From Amniculibacterium aquaticum (GTDB lineage Bacteria > Bacteroidota > Bacteroidia > Flavobacteriales > Weeksellaceae), in contig NZ_REFA01000011.1 in assembly GCF_003852705.1 (NCBI RefSeq), positions 1 through 64,000 on the forward strand: a stretch of DNA of 64,000 nt, given 5' to 3'. Positions 1 to 9,481 of the stretch are shown in pieces. Made by a program: the position numbers and the translations under genes. Below the pieces are notes generated by a model, which saw only the letters and a list, made by a program, of their open reading frames with translations, did no database searches and was not told where the DNA came from. Position 1 is the stretch's first letter. The number at the start of each line of letters is the position of its first letter.

Positions 1-43
1 TTTGTAGTGTAGTGACCACAAAATAAGGTGATTTTTTTTCGCC

Positions 44-90
44 AACCAAGGGAAGTGTTTTGCCCCAGGGGCAAAACACTTCCCTTGGTT
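44..90. repeat. Perfect 23-bp palindrome with 1-nt centre
   Basis: Two 23-nt arms (44-66 and 68-90) are exact reverse complements around a single A at 67; the centre reads CCCCAGGGG. It lies just upstream of the transporter gene. No U-tract follows on the plus strand and an A-tract follows on the minus strand, so it is not a textbook intrinsic terminator. It could be a terminator for a gene to the left, a protein binding site or a relic of a mobile element end. Confidence 0.8.
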
Positions 91-133
91 ATTTTAAATG
101 CTGTTGCATTTATTAGTTGAATCTAAGTATATA

Positions 134-1021
134 ATGAATTCAGAAAAAGAAAAATGGGTTTTGCTTTTGGTCCTTACACTCATTTGGGGGTCCTCATTTA
201 TCCTGATCAAAAAATCATTGATCTATTTCAATCCCTATCAAGTAGGTGCATTAAGGGTTTTGATCGCTTCCGTATTGTTGATGCCCTATGCCATTTTAAA
301 CATAAAAAATCTACCTAAAAAACAGTTTAAATGGATTGTTCTTTCGGCTCTGATAGGCAACTTCTTTCCCATGTTTCTCTTTCCCCTTGCCGAAACCCAG
401 ATTAGCAGCAGCATTGCAGGAATCATCAACTCTCTAATGCCGATTTTTATCATTGTTCTCACTTTAATTTTTTGGAGAAAAGAAACCACACAACGACAAG
501 TGACTGGGGTGAGCATTAGTTTTGCCGGTGCCGTTCTTTTAACCTTAGGAAGTGGAGAGTTGGGCGAAATAAAATGGCTTCCGATTGGGTTGTTGTTGTT
601 TGCCACTTTGCTTTATGCCATCAATTCGATTACTGTAAAAAAGAAATTAGCACACCTGGAGCCCAAAGCATTATCGGCATTTGTGTTTGGTTTTGCTTTG
701 TTTTTTCCATCGTTGATTGCGCTTGTATTTTCAGGTTTTTTCCAAGAATTCCAATGGAATCAGCAGATGGTGTACGGTTTGGGCTTTGTGTCCATGTTGG
801 CCGTTTTAGGAACCGGATTGGCCATGATGCTCAACTATCGTTTGCTTCATATTTCTAATGCCATTTTTGCCTCTACAGTTACTTTGCTAATGCCAATAGT
901 TGCTGTAGTTTGGGGAGTTTTGGATGGAGAGAGCCTTACACTGCTCCAATCCATAGGAGCTTTGATTATTTTGGCAGGTTTGGTATTTTTAAGATCAAAA
1001 TCCAATACTCAAAAAAGATAA
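134..1021 (+). CDS. EamA/DMT-family transporter
   Basis: This predicted 295-residue inner membrane protein belongs to the drug/metabolite transporter superfamily (EamA type), whose members export amino acids, metabolites or drugs; the substrate cannot be told. The sequence shows about ten hydrophobic segments in two homologous halves. The first half has the family signature LIWGSSFILIKKSL near the N-terminus and the second half begins near residue 150. The ATG at 134 is preferred to an in-frame ATG at 98, because the 12 extra residues are unlike family N-termini while MNSEKEKW leads straight into the first helix. It stands alone, followed by hairpins at 1023-1047 and 1090-1110, and converges on yqeY. 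Confidence 0.85.
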   Translation: MNSEKEKWVLLLVLTLIWGSSFILIKKSLIYFNPYQVGALRVLIASVLLMPYAILNIKNLPKKQFKWIVLSALIGNFFPMFLFPLAETQISSSIAGIINSLMPIFIIVLTLIFWRKETTQRQVTGVSISFAGAVLLTLGSGELGEIKWLPIGLLLFATLLYAINSITVKKKLAHLEPKALSAFVFGFALFFPSLIALVFSGFFQEFQWNQQMVYGLGFVSMLAVLGTGLAMMLNYRLLHISNAIFASTVTLLMPIVAVVWGVLDGESLTLLQSIGALIILAGLVFLRSKSNTQKR

Positions 1022-1022
1022 A

Positions 1023-1110
1023 AACCGAGAACATAAAATTCTCGGTTCAAAATCAAATTGATATACAAAGTTTGGATATCCTGTTTAGGATCCACAAAGG
1101 TGGATTTTTA
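1023..1110 (+). terminator. Tandem hairpins ending the transporter gene
   Basis: The first hairpin pairs AACCGAGAA (1023-1031) with TTCTCGGTT (1039-1047). The second pairs ATCCAC (1090-1095) with GTGGAT (1100-1105) and is followed by a T-run at 1106-1109, giving an intrinsic terminator for the plus strand. The T-run overlaps the stop codon of the convergent yqeY gene. Confidence 0.65.
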
Positions 1111-1554
1111 TGAAAGCAGTTTCTTTACCATTTCGGAAATGGCTTTTCCATCGGACTTTCCGGCGAGCGTTTTGGAAGCTTGTCCCATCACTTTCCCCAT
1201 GTCTTTCATGCTTTCTGCTTGCACATCGGCAATGATTTGCTCAATGGCCAATTTCAGTTCATCTTCTGAAAGCTGAGCCGGTAAAAACTGTTCAATGACT
1301 TTCATTTGAGCCAGTTCTACTTCAGCCAAATCGTTTCGATTTTGTGCAGAAAATTGTTCGTACGAGTCTTTTCTTTGCTTGATCATTCTCTGTACAATGG
1401 CTATTTCTTGTTCGGGAGATACTTCGACGCCTCTGGCTTCAGTTTTCAACAATAAAATTTGAGATTTAACCGCTCTTAAAGCATCAAGAGCCGTTCTGTC
1501 TTTTTCTCTCATCGCCGTTTTTATGGCATCGCTGATGGTATTTTCTAAACTCAT
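1108..1554 (-). CDS. yqeY: GatB/YqeY domain protein
   Basis: This 148-residue cytoplasmic protein matches the YqeY family, related to the tail domain of GatB in the Asp/Glu-tRNA amidotransferase and thought to touch tRNA; its exact role is not established. Family features visible are the start SLENTISDAIKTAMREKDRTALDALRAVKS, split here by residues 10-30, and the C-terminal DMGKVMGQASKTLAGKSDG-type stretch. The length is normal for the family. It starts one base after the ftsZ stop codon, so the two are almost certainly co-transcribed as the last genes of the dcw operon. Confidence 0.88.
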   Translation of the reverse strand: MSLENTISDAIKTAMREKDRTALDALRAVKSQILLLKTEARGVEVSPEQEIAIVQRMIKQRKDSYEQFSAQNRNDLAEVELAQMKVIEQFLPAQLSEDELKLAIEQIIADVQAESMKDMGKVMGQASKTLAGKSDGKAISEMVKKLLS

Positions 1555-1555
1555 C

Positions 1556-3406
1556 TTAATCTACATCTTTATTTAAAAAACGATTTTCTCTCACTTGGAT
1601 TTTTCCTCTTTCGTCCTCGGACATAAAAGAATTAACTTGCTGTTCGGAAGGAGTTATACCTTCTATCACAATATTTTTTCTCTTGAATGCAGGAACGGTT
1701 TCGAAATGATTTTCGTTTTCTGAGGACTGATATCTCGAATTGAATTCTTTCAGTTTATTTCTTCTTTCTTGAATTTTTTGATCCTGTTTTGCCGTTTTGT
1801 CGATGAATGTAAATTCTCCATAAGTTTGAACTTCTGGTGCTTTTTCTTCGATTTTTGGTTCTTCTTGCACTTCAGCCGCTGCCGTTGGGATCGCCTCAGA
1901 GGGACGGGTTTCTACAACAACGCTTTCTTCAGTTCTCAATTTAAATTCAGGGGCGGTTTCAAATTTTGGTTCTGTAGATTCAAAATTAAATTCGACCTTG
2001 TTGTCCTCTCTTGTTCTGAAAGCAGGGATATCATCTATTGAAGAATTGGTTTGGCTCTCCGTTTCGAAGCTGAAAGATTCTTTTTCCCAAGGGTCATTTT
2101 GGAAATCACCATAAGAAAAGAGATCAACTTCTTTGTCCGACTGATCAAAAGAGTCAAAACTACGATCTGCAGAATCCAATACGATTTCGTCGAGATGAAC
2201 CTGTTCTACCGCCAATTGTTGTTCGCTAGCCGAATTGTAAAAAGAAGGTGTTGGACTGTTGCTTGGGCTGTCGTCTTCCAATCTAAATACATTTTTTGTA
2301 TTCGTCGTGTCTGATGAACCTGCATTGTCGAATCTCTCCTCTCTTGATTTGAACGGAGACTCTCTTCTTTCCGTCGCATCGTTCAAGGTATATTTTATTT
2401 TTTCTGTTGGTCCGGCAACAATTTTATCGTCTTTGGAAAATCCGGTTGCAATAACCAATACAGAAATGGCATCGCCCAATTCTTCGTCAGATCCCACCCC
2501 AAAGATGATGTCGGCGGTATTTCCTGCCTCTCTCTGGATGTGGTCGTTGATGATACCGATTTCGTCCATGGTAGCCTCTTCGTTTCCGCTACGGATAAGG
2601 AGAAGTACATTTTTGGCACCGGTAATCTTGTTGTCGTTCAACAGTGGAGAGTCTAGCGCTTTTCTCACCGCTTCTTCAGCTTTGTTTTCGCCGGTTGCCG
2701 TACCGGTTGACATCAATGCCGTACCGGAATTTTGAAGAACCGATTTGGCATCTCTAAAGTCAATATTAACATCGAAATAACCGGTGATTACCTCGGCCAT
2801 ACCTTTTGCAGCGTTGGTCAACACTTCATCGGCCTTGGAGAAACCTTGTTTGAATCCCAAGTTACCGAATTGTTGTCTCAGTTTATCGTTGTTGATGACG
2901 ATTAGGGAATCGACAGAATTTCTTAGTTTTTCCAAACCGTTTTCGGCTTGATCCAATCTTCTTTTTCCTTCAAAACTAAACGGAATGGTTACGATACCCA
3001 CGGTAAGGATGCCCATTTCTTTTGCAATTTTTGCAATTACTGGAGCTGCTCCTGTTCCGGTACCACCACCCATTCCAGCGGTAATGAAGACCATTTTGGT
3101 ATTTTGTCCCAAAACGGATTTTATTTCTTCCATACTTTCTATGGCCGCTTTTTCTCCGATATCCGGATCGGCACCGGCGCCTAGTCCTTCGGTAATGGAA
3201 ATACCGAGCTGTACTTTGTTGCTTACAGGGTTGTTGTCTAGAGTTTGTGCATCGGTGTTACAGATTACGAAATCGACTCCGTAGATTCCTTTTTCGTACA
3301 TGTGTTTCAGGGCGTTGTTACCACCACCGCCTACGCCGATCACTTTTATTATGGATGAATTTCCTTTGTTCATGTCAAAAGTAAATCCTGTAGTATTTCC
3401 GTCCAT
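1556..3406 (-). CDS. ftsZ: Cell division GTPase FtsZ with long C-terminal linker
   Basis: FtsZ is the tubulin-like GTPase that forms the division ring. The protein has 616 residues against roughly 380-400 in E. coli. The GTP-binding domain carries GVGGGGNNA (24-32) and the tubulin signature GGGTGTGAAP (113-122). The core ends near residue 330. Residues 330-605 form an acidic low-complexity linker holding three similar patches, IPAFRTRED (460), APEFKLRTE (485) and VPAFKRKN (571). The protein ends in RENRFLNKDVD, resembling the conserved C-terminal peptide that binds FtsA in flavobacteria. It lies downstream of ftsA (42-nt gap) and directly upstream of yqeY. Identification is certain; the function of the linker patches is unknown. 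Confidence 0.98.
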   Translation of the reverse strand: MDGNTTGFTFDMNKGNSSIIKVIGVGGGGNNALKHMYEKGIYGVDFVICNTDAQTLDNNPVSNKVQLGISITEGLGAGADPDIGEKAAIESMEEIKSVLGQNTKMVFITAGMGGGTGTGAAPVIAKIAKEMGILTVGIVTIPFSFEGKRRLDQAENGLEKLRNSVDSLIVINNDKLRQQFGNLGFKQGFSKADEVLTNAAKGMAEVITGYFDVNIDFRDAKSVLQNSGTALMSTGTATGENKAEEAVRKALDSPLLNDNKITGAKNVLLLIRSGNEEATMDEIGIINDHIQREAGNTADIIFGVGSDEELGDAISVLVIATGFSKDDKIVAGPTEKIKYTLNDATERRESPFKSREERFDNAGSSDTTNTKNVFRLEDDSPSNSPTPSFYNSASEQQLAVEQVHLDEIVLDSADRSFDSFDQSDKEVDLFSYGDFQNDPWEKESFSFETESQTNSSIDDIPAFRTREDNKVEFNFESTEPKFETAPEFKLRTEESVVVETRPSEAIPTAAAEVQEEPKIEEKAPEVQTYGEFTFIDKTAKQDQKIQERRNKLKEFNSRYQSSENENHFETVPAFKRKNIVIEGITPSEQQVNSFMSEDERGKIQVRENRFLNKDVD

Positions 3407-3448
3407 AAGGTTATATATTTTTTTGTTTTACAATTTATAAAATTTCCT

Positions 3449-4828
3449 TTAATCTTCAACTTCTTCGAAGAATTTTTTCACTTTTGCTAGAATGATTTCA
3501 CCAATTGTTGGCTTTTTTACCTTTTCTTCTGGTTTTGGCAGAACATCGGTTTCTTCAATTTTTACAATTTCTGGGATTTCATTTGTAACAACGGTTTCAG
3601 GAATTGTTTGATTTGCTTGTGCCACATCTTCTGAAGGAGTTGGAGTCTTAGCAATCGATTTTTTTTCTCGAATTTTTAAACTCTCCATTAACAATCCTAT
3701 TGAAGTGGCAAATTCCGGTCCTTTTAGGCTTTGGTTTTTGTCGTTGGCAATGTACTCGTTTGCAAATCCCAATCGGCTATCGAAACCGGTGATGTAGTTG
3801 GCAAACTGACGAATGTGTTTCAGATTGGAGCCGCCTCCGGTTAATACAATCCCGGCGATTAATTTTTTCTTCTGTTCATACGCACCGTATGCTTTCAGTT
3901 CGGTATTTACCAATTCCAAAATTTCTTCTACTCGGGCATTGATGATTTGTGCTAAAGTTTTCAGAGAAATTTCTTTGTCCGGTCTGCTGTGCAATCCGGG
4001 GATGGTCACAAAAGTGCTGTCTTTTTCCATTTCTGGAAGTGCAGATCCAAAATTGACTTTTAATTTTTCAGCATGATCCACAATGATGGAACATCCTTCC
4101 TTAATGTCTTCTGTGATGATGCCTCCACCGTAAGGAATAACACATGTGTGACGGATGATGTTGTCCTTGAAGATGGCAATGTCCGTAGTCCCTCCACCGA
4201 TGTCCACAATGGCGACTCCGGCTTCTTTTTCTTCTTTGGTCAAGACCGATTCCGAAGATGCCAAAGGTTCTAAAGTTAGAGATTCCATGAACAAACCAGC
4301 TTCTTCAACACAGCGAACAATGTTTTTGATGCTTGCCATCTGACCGACCACCACATGGAATTTGGCTTCCAGTCGAGCTCCATGCATACCGATTGGATCG
4401 TGGATTTCGCCTTGAGAGTCAACCTTATACTCTTGTGGTAGTACATGGATAATCTCTTCTCCGGGAAGCATAACCAATTTTTTTACTTGTTCTTTCAGCT
4501 CGTCGATGTCTTCTTCCGTAATGTAAGTATCGGGTTTCTTACGCATGATATAATCCGAATGTTGCAACGATCGGATGTGCTTGCCGGCGATACCAACGGT
4601 AACATTTTTAATTGGCAGTCCAGAACTTTTTTCGGCTTTTTCTATAGCGCTTTTGATGGAAGAAATGGTTTGCGAAACATTGTTCACAATACCCTTGTTT
4701 ACGCCAAGACTTCTTGCTTTTCCTGCTCCCAAGACTTCAATATTACCCTGAGAATTTCTTTTACCGACAATGGCCACAATCTTGGTGGTGCCAATGTCTA
4801 ATCCTACTGAATACTCTTGATTTCCCAT
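3449..4828 (-). CDS. ftsA: Cell division protein FtsA
   Basis: FtsA is the actin-like ATPase that tethers FtsZ to the inner membrane. The 459-residue protein shows the actin-fold phosphate 1 motif DIGTTK (11-16) and phosphate 2 motif DIGGGTTD (209-216). The last 18 residues (IGEIILAKVKKFFEEVED) form the amphipathic membrane-targeting helix, placed after a Pro/Glu-rich spacer of about 50 residues (395-440). The length is slightly above E. coli FtsA (about 420) because of this spacer. It sits between ftsQ and ftsZ in the standard dcw order, 42 nt before ftsZ. Confidence 0.97.
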   Translation of the reverse strand: MGNQEYSVGLDIGTTKIVAIVGKRNSQGNIEVLGAGKARSLGVNKGIVNNVSQTISSIKSAIEKAEKSSGLPIKNVTVGIAGKHIRSLQHSDYIMRKKPDTYITEEDIDELKEQVKKLVMLPGEEIIHVLPQEYKVDSQGEIHDPIGMHGARLEAKFHVVVGQMASIKNIVRCVEEAGLFMESLTLEPLASSESVLTKEEKEAGVAIVDIGGGTTDIAIFKDNIIRHTCVIPYGGGIITEDIKEGCSIIVDHAEKLKVNFGSALPEMEKDSTFVTIPGLHSRPDKEISLKTLAQIINARVEEILELVNTELKAYGAYEQKKKLIAGIVLTGGGSNLKHIRQFANYITGFDSRLGFANEYIANDKNQSLKGPEFATSIGLLMESLKIREKKSIAKTPTPSEDVAQANQTIPETVVTNEIPEIVKIEETDVLPKPEEKVKKPTIGEIILAKVKKFFEEVED

Positions 4829-4879
4829 TTTTATATAACAATTTGATTTTATTAAACGAATTCTTTTTTTCTAGTGTTT

Positions 4880-5728
4880 TTAGATGTTTGTTTTTTTCTC
4901 TTCTTTTTTTTCCTTAACCACAGCGGGTTTTATGATATTTTTGTTGTTTTTATCCATTTGGATTTTGTCGAATTCTTTTTTACTGATTTGCAGTATGCTG
5001 TCGTTTTCTTCCAATCTTGGGTTGAGTGTGGTAACGATTTGGTTGCCGTACTTTACCGAAATTTTTGTGTATTTTGTTGGATCTTGATAGATCAGTATTT
5101 TTTCGGCAAATGTTTTAAACCCTTTCACTTTGAAATCAATGTTTTCTAAGTCCCCAATTTCTACTTTAAAATGACCTTCGCTGGTGAGCAAATTATAATT
5201 CTGACCTACTTTGGATATTCCGATAAAATATTTTTTACAAAAAGGATCTTCATCTATCTTATGGATCAGCTCGCTTAGTGCCGGATAATCTACAGGATCT
5301 ACATCGCCATCGACCAACATGCACGGATGGGTGTAGTTGAAAGTGGTTGGAAACTCTCTTCCTTTTTTATCCACATAGATTTCCTTGTCTCCACGATGCA
5401 AACGAAATACAGGAACTTTTTGTTTGATATCGATGTTCAGTTTTCCGTTGAGTCCCAAATAAACATTTGCACTGTCCACCGCAGCCAAAGAATTTAGTTT
5501 TTTCTCAAGATTTGGGATGTCAATATCTTTCAGTTTCTGTGTAGGGTTGTATTTTTTTACAATTCTTTTGATGTCTTTTTCGTCCAAAAAGTAAACAGGA
5601 CTTTGCTTTAGGTTAACAGCGATATTGTCCATGGGTTTTTGGGCAAATCGTTTCAACGAAAAGCTTAACAGAAATCCCAACACGATTACTGTAACCAAAA
5701 TTTTCAATATCCGCCATTTATTTTTCAT
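4880..5728 (-). CDS. ftsQ: FtsQ/DivIB-like cell division protein
   Basis: This 282-residue single-pass inner membrane protein is the FtsQ equivalent, which links cytoplasmic and periplasmic parts of the divisome. A short basic cytoplasmic N-terminus is followed by one membrane segment at about residues 8-26 and a periplasmic region. A POTRA-like stretch lies near 40-110, followed by the beta domain with VDKKGREFP. Sequence similarity to E. coli FtsQ is weak, so the call rests on topology, length and position between murC and ftsA. The C-terminus is highly charged (KEKKEEKK). The gap to murC is only 10 nt. Confidence 0.88.
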   Translation of the reverse strand: MKNKWRILKILVTVIVLGFLLSFSLKRFAQKPMDNIAVNLKQSPVYFLDEKDIKRIVKKYNPTQKLKDIDIPNLEKKLNSLAAVDSANVYLGLNGKLNIDIKQKVPVFRLHRGDKEIYVDKKGREFPTTFNYTHPCMLVDGDVDPVDYPALSELIHKIDEDPFCKKYFIGISKVGQNYNLLTSEGHFKVEIGDLENIDFKVKGFKTFAEKILIYQDPTKYTKISVKYGNQIVTTLNPRLEENDSILQISKKEFDKIQMDKNNKNIIKPAVVKEKKEEKKTNI

Positions 5729-5738
5729 GCTGTTTCCA

Positions 5739-7097
5739 CTAATTTTTTTCTAACCACTCAACAAGACCGTCGTACAAAGTGTCTATATTACCAGCACCCA
5801 CGGTAAGCAGTATGTCGAATTCTTTATTTTTAATCTTTTCAAATGCCTGATCCAATGCGCAAACTTCTTTCTCCTTCAAATTTACTTTCTCCAAAAGCCA
5901 AGTCGAAGTGATGCCTTCAAAATCCTGTTGCAATTCTCTTGCGGGGTAAATGTCCAACAACAAAAGCTCATCGGATTGCCCCAAGCTTTTAGCAAAATCA
6001 TGGGCGAAATCACGGGTTCTACTGAACAAATGCGGTTGAAAAACCACCAATAATTTTTTGTCCGGATAAAAGGTTTTGGTCGATCCGATTACGGCATCCA
6101 ACTCGGTTGGATGGTGCGCATAGTCGTCGATATAGATTTTTCCATTGTCAAAAATATGTTTGGTAAACCTTCTTTTGATGCCTTTAAAGTTGGCGATGGC
6201 TTTTTTCAAATTTTCCATATCGGCTCCCAGTCCCAACATGATGGCCAAGGCAGCAGTCGCATTTTCTACATTATGAATGCCGGGGATGTCCCATGTAAAC
6301 TCGGCAATATCGTGTCCCGGAGCATGAAAATCAAACGAAGTTCTGCTTCCATCCATCCTGAGATTGTCCGAATAAAAATCGGCCTCTTCGTTCACAGCAT
6401 AATTTTTACAAGGTCTTCCGAAGTCAATTCCTTTTCGCACAAAAAGTTGGTTGTCATTTTTAACCAAGTCGGCAAAAGCTTTGAACCCCTCTTCAATGTT
6501 TTTTTTGTCGCCATAAATATCCAAATGATCGGCATCGGTAGAAGTGATGACCGCCCAATTGGGGTGCAGGTTCAGGAAACTTCTGTCGTATTCATCGGCT
6601 TCGACCACAGAATAATCGTTTCCGTTGAAGAGGAAATTGGATTTGAAATTTTCTGAAATCCCGCCCAAGAAGCAGGAAAAAGGAAGGTTGACTTCCTTGC
6701 AAAGGTGTGCCAAAAGGGTTGATGTGGTCGTTTTACCGTGTGTTCCGGCAACTGCCAAACAGTTGGTGTTTTCGGTGATCATTCCCAAAACTTTGGCTCT
6801 TTTCAAAATTTCGAATTGTTCTTTTTTGAAATGATCCAAAATACTCAGAACTTTAATGGCCGGGGTGTAAATAACCAGTGTGTTTTCGGCCAATAAATTT
6901 TGAACTTCAGCATCAACCTTATCTTCAAAAGAGATTTTTATGCCCTCGTTCTCCAAAGCATGCGTCAGTTTGGTAGGTGTTTTGTCGTAGCCCAATACAT
7001 TTTTTCCGATAGAGTGAAAATATCTGGCCAGGGCCGACATGCCTATGCCGCCAATCCCAACAAAGTAAAAATTTTGATATGCATCTATGGTTTTCAT
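5739..7097 (-). CDS. murC: UDP-N-acetylmuramate-L-alanine ligase
   Basis: MurC adds L-Ala to UDP-MurNAc with ATP, the first peptide step of peptidoglycan precursor synthesis in the cytoplasm. The 452-residue protein has the Rossmann UDP-binding motif VGIGGIGM (13-20) and the ATP-binding loop GTHGKTTT (118-125). The central Mur ligase domain includes a YAHHP-type stretch (IDDYAHHPTELDA), and the C-terminal domain has FQPHLFSRTRDF. The length is typical. It lies 6 nt downstream of murG and 10 nt upstream of ftsQ. Confidence 0.97.
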   Translation of the reverse strand: MKTIDAYQNFYFVGIGGIGMSALARYFHSIGKNVLGYDKTPTKLTHALENEGIKISFEDKVDAEVQNLLAENTLVIYTPAIKVLSILDHFKKEQFEILKRAKVLGMITENTNCLAVAGTHGKTTTSTLLAHLCKEVNLPFSCFLGGISENFKSNFLFNGNDYSVVEADEYDRSFLNLHPNWAVITSTDADHLDIYGDKKNIEEGFKAFADLVKNDNQLFVRKGIDFGRPCKNYAVNEEADFYSDNLRMDGSRTSFDFHAPGHDIAEFTWDIPGIHNVENATAALAIMLGLGADMENLKKAIANFKGIKRRFTKHIFDNGKIYIDDYAHHPTELDAVIGSTKTFYPDKKLLVVFQPHLFSRTRDFAHDFAKSLGQSDELLLLDIYPARELQQDFEGITSTWLLEKVNLKEKEVCALDQAFEKIKNKEFDILLTVGAGNIDTLYDGLVEWLEKN

Positions 7098-7103
7098 GTA
7101 CTG

Positions 7104-8213
7104 TTATTTACGGTTTAATTTTTCTAAAATTTTGTTCACAATGTCTTCAGTTGCCTTTGGTTTGGCGAAAAAATTAATGGCTTCGGACATGGATTTTCTA
7201 AGGTTTTCATCGTCGCAAATGGAGGTCAGCGTGTTCCAAAAATCAGCATCCATTTCGGTATCTTTTACCATTTTTGCAGCATTTTTTCCGACCAAGGCTT
7301 GTGCATTTTTGGTTTGATGATCTTCTGCCGCAAAAGGGAAAGGCACCAAAACCACAGGTTTTCCGGCAATGGCCAATTCAGAAATGGCAATGGCTCCGGC
7401 TCTAGAAACAATGACATCGGCTGCCGAATAGGCTGTTGCCATGTCTTGAATAAATTCTCTCATCATCAATCGTTTGTCCGATAGCGGTAGGTTGTCTTTT
7501 TGTAACGATGGATAATCGGTAGATCCGGTTTGCCAGATAAGTTGAATGTCTTTGTTCAGCAATGTTGAACTATTTTTTTTCCAAGCTTGGTTCAGAGTTC
7601 TAGATCCTAAAGAACCACCAACGGATAAAACGCTGAGTTTATCCCTGTCCAAACCTAATTTTTCTTTCGCAGTTTGGGTGTCCACCATGTTGTTTAGAAT
7701 ATTCAGACGGATGGGATTGCCCAAAAAGAAAGTGGGAGTTTCTCCAAAAAAATGTTCCATATCCGGATAGGCGGTGAATACGGCTTTTGCTTTTTTAGAA
7801 AGAAAGATATTGGTCTTCCCCGGTAATGAGTTTTGCTCCTGAACAAAAATAGGAATGTTTTGTTGTGCAGCCATCATCAGAGCCGGACCACTGGCATATC
7901 CACCGGTGCCCACAGCAAAATCGGGTTGAAAGTTTTTAATAATTTTTCTCACTTTCCACAAGCTGGAGATGAGTTTGAACGGCAAATTGAGGTTGGAAAG
8001 TAAGTTACCACGGTCAAAACCTGCAATGTTGAGGCCTATAATTTTGAAACCGGCTTGTGGGACTTTTTCCATTTCCATTTTACCCAAAGCACCGACGAAT
8101 AAAAACTCGGCATCGGGAAATCTCTTTTGGATTTCCTGTGCTATGGCTACTGCCGGGAAAATGTGTCCTCCGGTTCCGCCACCACTCATCAATACTTTTA
8201 GTTTTTTATTCAT
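7104..8213 (-). CDS. murG: MurG glycosyltransferase (lipid II synthesis)
   Basis: MurG transfers GlcNAc from UDP-GlcNAc to lipid I on the cytoplasmic face of the membrane, giving lipid II. The protein has 369 residues. It shows the N-terminal glycine loop SGGGTGGHIFPA (10-21), the second glycine loop GGSLGSRTLN, and the C-terminal donor-site region SRAGAIAISELAIAGKP followed by PFPFAAEDHQTKNA. All are MurG hallmarks. It lies between ftsW (21-nt gap) and murC (6-nt gap) in the dcw operon. Confidence 0.97.
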   Translation of the reverse strand: MNKKLKVLMSGGGTGGHIFPAVAIAQEIQKRFPDAEFLFVGALGKMEMEKVPQAGFKIIGLNIAGFDRGNLLSNLNLPFKLISSLWKVRKIIKNFQPDFAVGTGGYASGPALMMAAQQNIPIFVQEQNSLPGKTNIFLSKKAKAVFTAYPDMEHFFGETPTFFLGNPIRLNILNNMVDTQTAKEKLGLDRDKLSVLSVGGSLGSRTLNQAWKKNSSTLLNKDIQLIWQTGSTDYPSLQKDNLPLSDKRLMMREFIQDMATAYSAADVIVSRAGAIAISELAIAGKPVVLVPFPFAAEDHQTKNAQALVGKNAAKMVKDTEMDADFWNTLTSICDDENLRKSMSEAINFFAKPKATEDIVNKILEKLNRK

Positions 8214-8234
8214 TTTTTAATTATTTATCTTTTA

Positions 8235-9476
8235 TCAAGCAATATCGTTAATCTCGTCCACAGATTGTTTTTTACCGATCCCTTCTTCATCATAAACCTG
8301 AATTCTGGAACTTACATTGAGTACCAATCCCAGTTGGATGTATGAAAGTAAAATGGAGGTACCACCATAACTAATAAGCGGTAGAGGCTGTCCTGTTACC
8401 GGAATCAGATTGACGGCGACGGCAATATTTACCGCCAATTGTACAAAAATCATAATCCCAATGGAGATGACGAGCAACGAGCCGAAAAACACAGGCATTT
8501 TGGTAGCGATAATCACAATTCTAAAAATGATGATCATGTATAGAGCAATCAGTCCAAAAGCTCCTATGAGTCCGTACTCTTCAACCACAATGGCAAAAAT
8601 AAAATCCGAAGCCGATTGAGGAAGCATCTGCTTCAACGCACTTTTTCCGGGTCCCATTCCGGTGATACCACCGTGGACAATGGCTGCCTTAGCTTGCATC
8701 ACCTGATAGTTTTTGGCCTTTTCAGCTTCGTCTTCAATGTTGTTTTTGGATTTGGAACTGGTAAAAGTTTCGATCCTACTCATCCAAGTATGCACCCTAT
8801 TGCTTTTGATCCAATCGGTGGATAAGGCAATGGTAAGAAACAATACAATAGCAAAAGCAGCGACTGAAACAAATCCTAAGATGTATCTCCAGTTGAGCTG
8901 ACCGATGATGAGGGTGATGATGGAAACCATCAGAATCATGAGTGCCGTGGATCCGTTGTCTTTGGCTACCAACAAGAAAATTCCTAAAATGGGTACGAAA
9001 ATGTAAAGGATATTTTCCCAAACCAATCTTTTTCTCTGTATTTTTTTGGTTAAATACCTGCAGAGGTAAACGATTAATGCTAAGAATGCAAAAGCCGATG
9101 GTTGAAAGGAGAGCGATGTGCCGGGAATGGTAATCCATCGTGAGGCTGAAGCTCCATCGATTTGTTGACCGGAAACCATCGTGAAGCCCAAGAGTATTGC
9201 CATAAAACCGAGAATGAAGGCGCTCAGTTTTCCAATAACTTCAAATTTAAAAGCTTGTACGCCTCTCATTAACGCCAACCCACCAATGACAAACAGTATG
9301 TGCTTCATGACATGTCCTGAAGTTGTACCGTTGTTGACAATATATTCTAAATTAGAACTTGCCGAATACACCGGGAATACAGAAAATGCAGAAATGAAAA
9401 TGACGGCCATCCAAAGTACTTTGTCGCCCTTTAATATTTCGTTTTTGTTAATTTTCAATACATTCTCCATTTCCAA
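8235..9476 (-). CDS. ftsW: FtsW/SEDS septal peptidoglycan polymerase
   Basis: FtsW is the SEDS-family glycosyltransferase of the divisome and works with the class B PBP FtsI. The 413-residue protein has about ten membrane segments. SEDS-family stretches visible are GPGKSALKQMLPQSASDFIFA in the large extracellular loop (quoted in part, near residues 275-295) and the C-terminal LIPVTGQPLPLISYGG. Its position between murD and murG decides ftsW over rodA; a second SEDS gene, rodA, lies at 29269. Five nt separate it from the murD stop. Confidence 0.95.
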   Translation of the reverse strand: MEMENVLKINKNEILKGDKVLWMAVIFISAFSVFPVYSASSNLEYIVNNGTTSGHVMKHILFVIGGLALMRGVQAFKFEVIGKLSAFILGFMAILLGFTMVSGQQIDGASASRWITIPGTSLSFQPSAFAFLALIVYLCRYLTKKIQRKRLVWENILYIFVPILGIFLLVAKDNGSTALMILMVSIITLIIGQLNWRYILGFVSVAAFAIVLFLTIALSTDWIKSNRVHTWMSRIETFTSSKSKNNIEDEAEKAKNYQVMQAKAAIVHGGITGMGPGKSALKQMLPQSASDFIFAIVVEEYGLIGAFGLIALYMIIIFRIVIIATKMPVFFGSLLVISIGIMIFVQLAVNIAVAVNLIPVTGQPLPLISYGGTSILLSYIQLGLVLNVSSRIQVYDEEGIGKKQSVDEINDIA

Positions 9477-9481
9477 TATTT

